The notes under the pieces are model-generated. The model had not been told where the DNA came from. It saw nothing but the letters and a program-made list of their open reading frames with translations, and ran no database searches. From an uncultured Lachnospiraceae bacterium (GTDB taxonomy: Bacteria; Bacillota; Clostridia; Lachnospirales; Lachnospiraceae), in NCBI GenBank assembly GCA_910578085.1, contig CAJTPM010000002.1, forward strand, positions 62,001 through 126,000: a DNA stretch of 64,000 nt. Direction: 5' to 3'. The position numbers were made by a program, and so were the translations under genes. Every line of letters starts with the position of its first letter. Position 1 is the stretch's first letter. Positions 52,427 to 59,181 of this stretch are shown here, piece by piece.

Positions 52427-53722
52427 TTATAATTCATTGATCAGCGTGATGATCTGTTTGATCGGCATTAATCTGTCGTCTACTTCCTTCGCTCTGTGGT
52501 ACCGTAAAATATCTTCCGCCGTTTTCTGCATGGCGGGAAAGGCGCTTCTGGTCAGCTGATTCGCATAGATGACAATGTTGACGCCGTGTGCAGCCAGTTC
52601 CTCCTCTGTGATGGTGTTGAAACTGGAAGGAACGACAACTAAGGGGGTGCCCGGATCAGCCTGTCGGAAGCGGTCACAGAATTCCAGTATCTCACCGGGG
52701 TCTTTTTTCCGGCTGTGAATCATGATGCCGTCGGCGCCTGCCCTGACAAAGGAAAAAGCTCTTTCCAGCGCATCTTCCATGCCACGCTCTAAAATCAGAC
52801 TCTCAATTCTGGCAATGATCATAAAGTCATCCGTCAGCTGCGCCTTTTTTCCGGCGGCGATCTTTGCGCTGAAATTTTCTATGGAATCCTGTGTCTGGAC
52901 CACTTCGGTGCCAAACAGGGAATTCTTTTTAAGTCCCGTCTTATCCTCGATAATAACGGCGGAAACTCCCATTTTCTCAAGCGTCCTGACCGTATAGACA
53001 AAGTGTTCCGTCAGGCCGCCGGTATCCCCGTCAAAGATAATCGGTTTGGTGGTCACCTCGGTGACATCATCGATAGTACGAAAACGGGATGTCATATCGA
53101 CCAGTTCAATATCAGGTTTGCCCTTGGCCGTGGAATCGCACAGAGAGCTGATCCACATGGCATCAAACTGGTCCAGTTCCCCGTGATGTTCTACGATGGT
53201 CTTTTCGGCAATCAGGCCGGTCAGACCGCTGTGGACCTCGAGGGCCTTGACAACAGGACGGATTTTTATCAGTTGTTTTAACCTCCTGCGGCGGTACTCC
53301 GGCATGGCCAGCTTTTCCTTTAACTGTCTGTCTATCTTTTTTACTTCCGGATTGTAAGTATAAGCCGGTTCGATGAGCTGCCCGCCATAATCGGAAAGGA
53401 GCTTCAGCACATTTTCGCGGATTGCGGATTCCGGGCCCTGTTTCCAGTTGTCGCCGTGTACCACATAGTCGGGGTGGAGCCTGTCAATAATGTCGCTGTA
53501 CATGATATCATGCTGGACAACGACCTGATCCACGTGATCGAGACCTTCATACAGTTTTATTCTCTCCTCCAGAGAGATCGTCGGAAACTTATTATAGCGG
53601 ATCAGTGCCGCGTCACACAGTGCGCCGACAATTACGCTGCCGTATTTGTGCGCCTGATTTACAATATTCAGATGGCCTTCGTGGATGATATCGGTACAAA
53701 GGCAAATATAAACAGTTTTCAT
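52427..53722 (-). CDS. aepX: PEP mutase fused to N-terminal cytidylyltransferase domain
   Basis: A 431-residue fusion. Residues 1–130 form a cytidylyltransferase-like domain with the nucleotide motif HEGH (14–17) and a C-terminal ISLEERIKLYEGLD signature region. Residues about 160–431 are PEP phosphomutase, which forms the C–P bond of phosphonopyruvate: metal Asp in IIFDGDTGG (231 on) and the catalytic loop EDKTGLKKNSLFG (259–271), which has the family K-x-N-S pattern. ATG 53722 is chosen; the frame is open far upstream but only as antisense to other genes. The cytidylyltransferase domain suggests the product ends up CMP-activated. Confidence 0.93.
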   Translation of the reverse strand: MKTVYICLCTDIIHEGHLNIVNQAHKYGSVIVGALCDAALIRYNKFPTISLEERIKLYEGLDHVDQVVVQHDIMYSDIIDRLHPDYVVHGDNWKQGPESAIRENVLKLLSDYGGQLIEPAYTYNPEVKKIDRQLKEKLAMPEYRRRRLKQLIKIRPVVKALEVHSGLTGLIAEKTIVEHHGELDQFDAMWISSLCDSTAKGKPDIELVDMTSRFRTIDDVTEVTTKPIIFDGDTGGLTEHFVYTVRTLEKMGVSAVIIEDKTGLKKNSLFGTEVVQTQDSIENFSAKIAAGKKAQLTDDFMIIARIESLILERGMEDALERAFSFVRAGADGIMIHSRKKDPGEILEFCDRFRQADPGTPLVVVPSSFNTITEEELAAHGVNIVIYANQLTRSAFPAMQKTAEDILRYHRAKEVDDRLMPIKQIITLINEL

Positions 53723-53834
53723 GGTAGTAATCCTGCTGGCAGGACAATTCTGCATGGCAGAACGGTTTGCCATATCCTTTCCGCCGCCTGCAGGAAGTAG
53801 TCTGCAGGCAGCATCATTATTATAGAAATTTTTG

Positions 53835-54974
53835 TTATTTATCGTAGTGTACCGGCATTGCCACATGGTATGCCGAGAGTGCGCCTGTGAAGACGCGGAA
53901 AAAGTCCCGAATATCCTGTTCATCAATGGCGCCCAGAGCGCAGAGTCTGAAAGTATTGGCAGTGGAGATCTTACCCGGATAGATCGTAAAGCCGCGTTCA
54001 TAGCAGAAGTCGTGGATCTTTTCAAAATCCCAGTTCGGATCGTCGGGATACAAGACGGAAACCACAAGTCCTGCCTGCCATTCCCGCCTGATCACATCCT
54101 GAAAGCCCAGTTTGTCAAGGCCTTCATGAATGGCTTCAAATATCCGGGTGTGCCTCGCCCATTTGGCTTCCTCACCCTCGGCCCAGTACTCTTTTAATGC
54201 CTGAACTGCCGCATAGACAGTCTGCACCGGAGGTGTGAAGTGCATTTCCCCGGTTTTCTCAAAGAAATCATACTGGAGATAGAGGTTGCAGTAGTAGGAG
54301 CGTTTCGGATAATCTTTCGATGCCTCGATGATTTTTCTGCTGCCGATCACAAAAGACAACCCTGTCATGGCCATCAGGCCTTTCTGCGCCGAGGCCATGC
54401 AGAAGTCGATATTGTCAGCCTCGATATCGATGGGGCGCATGGCTAACGTGGAGGTAGTGTCAACCGTAAAAACTGCACCGTACTGGTGGGCCAGCGCTCC
54501 GATCTCCCGGATCGGATTTAAAATGCCGGTTCCGGTCTCATTATGCGTCGTATGAACCAGGGCGATATCCGGATTCTCCTGTAATGTCTTTTCCACTACA
54601 GCCAGATCAGGCCTCAGATCAGATGGAAACTGCAGATCGATATGGGGCAGACCATAGTACTGACAGATTTCCACGGCACGGGCGCTGTAGGCACCGTTGT
54701 TGATGACTAACACCTTCTTATCCGCCGGGAGCAGAGAATTGATGCAGACGTCGATATTCAGCGTTCCCGATCCGCAGAACAGGACACTGACATACCTGTC
54801 AGGATCGCCGTGGACGATTTTGACCAGATCTTCCCGCAGGCGTTTCATCAGTTTTGCAAATTCCTTTTCTCTGGGGCAGATATCGGGAACGATCTGGGCC
54901 ATTTTTACGGTATCGGTTGTCGTGGAAGGTCCCGGATTTAACAGGATATTCCGTTTGATTTGATTGTTGTTCAC
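53835..54974 (-). CDS. phnW: 2-aminoethylphosphonate transaminase
   Basis: PLP-dependent class V aminotransferase of 379 residues. Here it probably makes 2-aminoethylphosphonate from phosphonoacetaldehyde, the reverse of its catabolic use, because the other enzymes are biosynthetic. N-terminal LLNPGPSTTTDTVKMAQ, the cofactor loop FCGSGTLNID, the Asp in VFTVDTTSTLA and the Schiff-base lysine Lys198 (ASAQKGLMAMTG) are all in place. It is third in the minus-strand operon, followed by aepX after a 112-base gap. Confidence 0.92.
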   Translation of the reverse strand: MNNNQIKRNILLNPGPSTTTDTVKMAQIVPDICPREKEFAKLMKRLREDLVKIVHGDPDRYVSVLFCGSGTLNIDVCINSLLPADKKVLVINNGAYSARAVEICQYYGLPHIDLQFPSDLRPDLAVVEKTLQENPDIALVHTTHNETGTGILNPIREIGALAHQYGAVFTVDTTSTLAMRPIDIEADNIDFCMASAQKGLMAMTGLSFVIGSRKIIEASKDYPKRSYYCNLYLQYDFFEKTGEMHFTPPVQTVYAAVQALKEYWAEGEEAKWARHTRIFEAIHEGLDKLGFQDVIRREWQAGLVVSVLYPDDPNWDFEKIHDFCYERGFTIYPGKISTANTFRLCALGAIDEQDIRDFFRVFTGALSAYHVAMPVHYDK

Positions 54975-55012
54975 AGTTTGCGTCCTCCTCAGAATGATTT
55001 TGTATCAGCGTT

Positions 55013-56506
55013 TTATCTCATTTGTTCCTGCTCTTTTTCTCTTCTGAAAAATTTATGTTGCTTTATATAAAAGACAGCGCCTATACCGGTCCACACCAGC
55101 AGAAGAAGGTAGGATTCTGTGCAGAAATGCACACCGGAAAGGCCCGGGATCGGAATAAGCTGCAGAATCATAAACAGGACGGAGATTCCGGTGCCGAACA
55201 GGGCGGCGCTTTTCAGGAAAGAGGTGCCGTCCCGGTATTTCTTCATGGTGACCAGAGCGCAGGCGCAGGTAAAGAAATAGCCAATGGATGCACCGATGGC
55301 AGACATATCGACAAACCATCCCAGGGCTTCTCTGCCGAGGATCGGACCGGACAGGGAGATCACAATACTAAACAGCAGCGCATTTTTGGGTGTTCTGCGT
55401 TTCTCGTCGATTACACCAAACCACCGGGGCAGATAACCGTCCCTGCTCATGGAGTACATGAGTCTGCTGGAGGCGAGATAAAACCCCATGATGCCGGACA
55501 GGACGGCACAGGATACGGCGGTGCCCACCAGGATCTTTCCGGGAAGTCCTAAGAGCCGCTCTGCAGCCGCCAGCAAAAGCCAGGGGGTGGAACTGCTCTC
55601 CACGATCAGATCAGGCCAGTTTTCCAAAGCCGCAGCAGCGATGGTGTTATTTGCGGTGTACACAAAGCAGCCGAACAAAATGGCAACGACCATGATCAGG
55701 CTGACCTTTTTATATGGAAATTTAAATTCTTCCGCTGCCTGGGGGATTGTATCAAACCCGACAAAGGCCCAGGGAGCGATGGCAAAAGTCGAAAGGATCG
55801 CAGAGGAGATCCCGCCTGCGCCCTGATGGGCAAAAACATCGGCGGATACATAAGTCCCTTCCGCCAGGGCTGCGGCGGCTTCCGCTTTCTGGAAGCCCCA
55901 CCAGGGCGCCATATTTGCCAGAGCAGCCTTTGAACTGATCAGTGCAGCGATGGTCAGAGTAAGGACCGATCCCCCTAACAATGCGGCAAGGATCGTCTGG
56001 ATAATGCCTGCCTTTTCCACACCCAGAATATTGAGTATGCCAAACAGGATCAGGATCCCCATGGCGAAGAACATCTCTCCGGCCCAGACGTCAAAGCCGG
56101 CTACCTGATAATGAAAGCCCCATTTTAAAATGTCCAGTGTCCCGTCCAGGCCGTCCACGATCAGGCCGATGGCAGTGGAATTCATGGGTACATTGGTCAG
56201 GTATGCGGCCACCAGAAACCATCCGCAGAGATAGGCGGATGCCTTTCCGAAGCAGGCTTTGGTAAACGTAAATTCACCTCCTGCCTTCGGGTATTTGGGG
56301 ACCATGTAGGCATAACTGAAGGCAATAATGATCATAACCAATGCGCCCAGTACCATGGCGATGGCTGTTCCAGCCACCCCGGAGTTTGGGAGAAATTTCT
56401 TTCCAGGATTGATAAAGGAGCCCCATCCGACCACACAGCCGAAAGCAAGAGCCCAGACATGAGCCGGGCTTAACTGTCTTTTTAATACTGTCTCATTCTC
56501 ATTCAT
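55013..56506 (-). CDS. APC-family amino acid/amine permease
   Basis: A 497-residue transporter with about 12 membrane helices of the amino acid–polyamine–organocation family. The first helix carries WALAFGCVVGWGSFINPGKK, the unwound glycine-rich substrate motif; AFVGFDTIPQAAEEF near residue 255 is helix 6 with its conserved FxGFD-like stretch. It lies between the nucleotidyltransferase and the AEP transaminase in one operon, so the substrate could be choline, ethanolamine, AEP itself or an amino donor. In lic-type loci a choline importer holds a comparable place. Confidence 0.85.
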   Translation of the reverse strand: MNENETVLKRQLSPAHVWALAFGCVVGWGSFINPGKKFLPNSGVAGTAIAMVLGALVMIIIAFSYAYMVPKYPKAGGEFTFTKACFGKASAYLCGWFLVAAYLTNVPMNSTAIGLIVDGLDGTLDILKWGFHYQVAGFDVWAGEMFFAMGILILFGILNILGVEKAGIIQTILAALLGGSVLTLTIAALISSKAALANMAPWWGFQKAEAAAALAEGTYVSADVFAHQGAGGISSAILSTFAIAPWAFVGFDTIPQAAEEFKFPYKKVSLIMVVAILFGCFVYTANNTIAAAALENWPDLIVESSSTPWLLLAAAERLLGLPGKILVGTAVSCAVLSGIMGFYLASSRLMYSMSRDGYLPRWFGVIDEKRRTPKNALLFSIVISLSGPILGREALGWFVDMSAIGASIGYFFTCACALVTMKKYRDGTSFLKSAALFGTGISVLFMILQLIPIPGLSGVHFCTESYLLLLVWTGIGAVFYIKQHKFFRREKEQEQMR

Positions 56507-56566
56507 TTTTATTCCTCACAGGAGATCTGTTACCTTACAGAATATTTATCTATATGGTAAGCAGCG

Positions 56567-57469
56567 CTATATGGCGTAAGCTTTATCGAGGGCCTTCAGT
56601 TCGCGGAAGGTATCGATTTCTGTGATATCCTCTTCTTTGCAGGAACGGATCTCCACGGCGTAATGTTCCTTTTTGTAGACAAGAGGAACCTGTTCCCAGT
56701 ACCGTTCCTTTCCGCCGTAGGATTCATAGACATCCTTGATATCCTGGGACAGGCGGTATCCGTCCACTTCGTTCCAGTAGGAGATCCCCACCATCTGCCA
56801 GCAGTCGGGGCCGTTTCCGCCGACCTTCTCCTCGGTTATGATGCCGTCTTTGACGGTGAAACACCAGTCGTCGGTGTAATCCTTTTTGATGCCCAGAAAA
56901 TTCGATGTGTAGTGGTAGGGCTTTATCAGCGCGGGATTGCTGAGCAGAAGATCCGCCTCAAACACATAGGAGTTTGAGAGCGTGTATCTGGCGGTCATTG
57001 CGCTGGAAATATTGTTGGCCTCATTGTACATGGGATTTTCCAGGAACTTTATCATGGGATATTTATAAAGAAGCTGATCGAACTGCTCGGCCAGATATCC
57101 CCTGACGATATAGATCTCGCTGATGCCGACGTTCAGACAGGCGTCGATCAGTCCATCGATGATACGCTGCCCTTTCACCCGCACCAGAGGTTTGGGGGTG
57201 TTCAGAGTAATCGGAACAAGCCTGGTACCGAAACCGGCGGCGATGAATACTGCGCGTTTTGCCCGGTATGGCTCCAGTGCTTTCAGGCCGGCGTTTGTGA
57301 TGGTGCTGTTTTCTATGTAGTTCAGGGCGGACAATTCTTTGCTTACCCGATTGACTGTGCCGAGGGAATGGCCGGTCTCTTTTTCCAGCTCCCGCTGAGT
57401 GAGGGGTTTTCCCGTTTCTGCCAGCGCTTCCAGTATATCAAACTGTTTTCGTGCCAATTTTGATATCAT
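56567..57469 (-). CDS. LicC/PntC-like nucleotidyltransferase with N-terminal winged helix
   Basis: A 300-residue fusion. Residues 1–65 are a winged helix-turn-helix (ARKQFDILEALAETGKPLTQ, then GTVNRVSKELSALNYIEN). Residues 72–300 are a nucleotidyltransferase with VFIAAGFGTRLVPITLNTPK (75–94), the NTP signature with its lysine, and a metal Asp in YVFEADLLLSNP. The closest types are CTP:phosphocholine cytidylyltransferase (LicC) and CTP:AEP cytidylyltransferase (PntC); AEP genes in the same operon favour the latter. ATG 57469 has AAGGAGAAG upstream. The DNA-binding part could make it a self-regulating first gene of the operon. Confidence 0.85.
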   Translation of the reverse strand: MISKLARKQFDILEALAETGKPLTQRELEKETGHSLGTVNRVSKELSALNYIENSTITNAGLKALEPYRAKRAVFIAAGFGTRLVPITLNTPKPLVRVKGQRIIDGLIDACLNVGISEIYIVRGYLAEQFDQLLYKYPMIKFLENPMYNEANNISSAMTARYTLSNSYVFEADLLLSNPALIKPYHYTSNFLGIKKDYTDDWCFTVKDGIITEEKVGGNGPDCWQMVGISYWNEVDGYRLSQDIKDVYESYGGKERYWEQVPLVYKKEHYAVEIRSCKEEDITEIDTFRELKALDKAYAI

Positions 57470-57489
57470 GTTTATTGACTTCTCCTTTT

Positions 57490-57525
57490 GTTCAATAATG
57501 TGAATGAATATACTATAAGTTGAAC
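57490..57525. promoter_or_regulatory. Inverted GTTCAA repeat over the phosphonate promoter
   Basis: GTTCAA (57490–57495) and TTGAAC (57520–57525) flank the transcription start region of the minus-strand operon; the second half overlaps the promoter spacer. It is a candidate operator for the winged-helix domain of the first gene product. Confidence 0.45.
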
Positions 57526-57540
57526 GAAAGCAATTGTCAA
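57512..57540 (-). promoter_or_regulatory. Sigma-A promoter of the phosphonate operon
   Basis: On the minus strand a perfect TTGACA (57540–57535) and TATAGT (57517–57512) are 17 bases apart, about 43 bases before the nucleotidyltransferase start. Confidence 0.75.
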
Positions 57541-57592
57541 GGGATTTCATAGTTTTATTTCCGCGGGCAGCGAGCCAGGCAGCCGTGCTTGC

Positions 57593-57757
57593 AGGCGAAC
57601 TTGTTCGCCTTGGATATCTTCTGGCAACTGCCGCGAGGGTGTAAATACCAATGTGTCCTGCGGACACATTCAGCTTTGCTGGGCATTCAAGCTATGATGC
57701 CCACGCGTTTTAAACGCGTTTTGCTTTGCTGTGGTGTATTTCACTTGCACGAAATAC
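57593..57757. repeat. Cluster of five short palindromes
   Basis: In order: AGGCGAAC/GTTCGCCT (57593–57610), TGTGTCC/GGACACA (57652–57668), GGGCAT/ATGCCC (57681–57702), ACGCGTTT/AAACGCGT (57703–57719) and GTATTTC/GAAATAC (57736–57757). All arms match perfectly. None has a T-run except by chance. The stretch 57541–57926 holds no gene. Confidence 0.75.
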
Positions 57758-57926
57758 GCCGGTTCAGGTATCGATTGCATAAGCCGTTGAATATATGTTC
57801 CTGGTGTATTGCTGCCATTTGAGAAAATAAACAGTTGCGGGATTGGCATGAGAGATGTAAAATGTAATGGATATAAAAGGGAAACAGGGCGGGCGGCCTG
57901 ACGCCGCCGGAGAAAGAGGATAAAAA

Positions 57927-59180
57927 ATGGACAGAAACATATTGCTGTATATTGATCCGGGAACAGGAAGCATGCTTTTTGCGATACTGATCGGTGTTAT
58001 CGGGACGTTGAACTATGTGTTGAAAAACTGGATCGTAAAGCTACGGTTTACATTGAGCAGCGGGAAAAAGGTGGAGACGAATACGGATAAAATTCCGTTT
58101 GTGATTTTCACAGATGACAGAAGATACTGGAACATCTTTGATCCGATCTGCAGAGAGTTTGACAGACGGGGAGTGGATGTGGTCTATATGACAGCCTCAC
58201 CGGATGATCCGGCGCTGGAGAATCCCTATGAGCATATTAAAGGGGAATTTATCGGGAAAAACAATAAAGCTTTTGCGAGAATGAATTTTCTGAATGCGGG
58301 AATCGTGCTTTCCACAACGCCGGGGCTGGATGTCTACCAGTGGAAGCGCTCCAAGGATGTGCAGTACTATGTGCATATACCGCATATGGCGAACGATATT
58401 ACCAGCTACAGAATGTTCGGTCTGGATTATTATGATGCGATTATGCTGTCCGGGGAATATCAGGTACAGCAGATCAGAGATCTGGAGAAGATCAGGGATC
58501 TTTCCGCAAAGGATGTGGTGAAGGTGGGCATCCCTTATATGGATGAGATGGCGAAACGCCTGAAAGCAGCTCCTGCGGCGGAGACGGGGGGGCAGCGTAC
58601 TGTCCTGCTGGCGCCGTCTTGGGGGAAAAGTTCGATCTTTCAGAAATACGGCGGCAGAATCCTGGAGGTACTTTTGCAGACCGGCTATCATATTATCGTG
58701 CGGCCGCATCCGCAGTCCTTTACTTCGGAAAAGGAAATGATAGAAAAACTGATGCAGGATTATCCCGCATCTGACCAGCTGGAATGGAACAGGGATAATG
58801 ATAACTTTGAAGTATTGAGAAGGACTGATATTCTGATCTCGGATTTTTCCGGTATTATCTTTGAATTTGCCTTTATATATGACAAACCTGTCATATATGC
58901 GGATACGGAATTTGATAAAGGTCCCTATGATGCATGGTGGTTAGACACGCCGTTTTGGACTTTCACTGCGCTGCCGCGCATCGGTCAGAAGCTGACGAAG
59001 GACAACCTTGACAGCTTAAAGGAGATGATCGACGAGTGTATTGAAGAGGCGAAATATGCCGAGGGCCGAGAGGAGACCAGTGAGGAAGCCTGGGAGCATA
59101 AAGGTGAAGGGGCGAAGCGTGCAGTGGATTTTCTGTTGCAGAAGTATGAAGAACTGACGCAGGAGGAAAAGGGAGCGTAA
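57927..59180 (+). CDS. CDP-glycerol glycerophosphotransferase family protein
   Basis: A 417-residue TagF/TagB-like enzyme that would transfer glycerol phosphate (or a related alcohol phosphate) from a CDP-activated donor to a growing polymer or sugar. One N-terminal membrane helix (GTGSMLFAILIGVIGTLNYV) anchors it. The family signature is in the C-terminal half: TVLLAPSWGKSSIFQKYGGR, IIVRPHPQSF with the catalytic His-Pro-His-Pro-like motif, and RRTDILISDFSGIIFEFAFI. It starts a plus-strand operon divergent from the phosphonate operon and is followed after one base by the YidC–sulfatase genes. Confidence 0.88.
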   Translation: MDRNILLYIDPGTGSMLFAILIGVIGTLNYVLKNWIVKLRFTLSSGKKVETNTDKIPFVIFTDDRRYWNIFDPICREFDRRGVDVVYMTASPDDPALENPYEHIKGEFIGKNNKAFARMNFLNAGIVLSTTPGLDVYQWKRSKDVQYYVHIPHMANDITSYRMFGLDYYDAIMLSGEYQVQQIRDLEKIRDLSAKDVVKVGIPYMDEMAKRLKAAPAAETGGQRTVLLAPSWGKSSIFQKYGGRILEVLLQTGYHIIVRPHPQSFTSEKEMIEKLMQDYPASDQLEWNRDNDNFEVLRRTDILISDFSGIIFEFAFIYDKPVIYADTEFDKGPYDAWWLDTPFWTFTALPRIGQKLTKDNLDSLKEMIDECIEEAKYAEGREETSEEAWEHKGEGAKRAVDFLLQKYEELTQEEKGA

Positions 59181-59181
59181 G

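Noticed and set aside
52427..54067. 546-codon frame as the full aepX gene
   Set aside because: The 115 codons upstream of ATG 53722 are mostly antisense to the AEP transaminase gene and lack protein-like composition; the HEGH domain begins normally at 53722.
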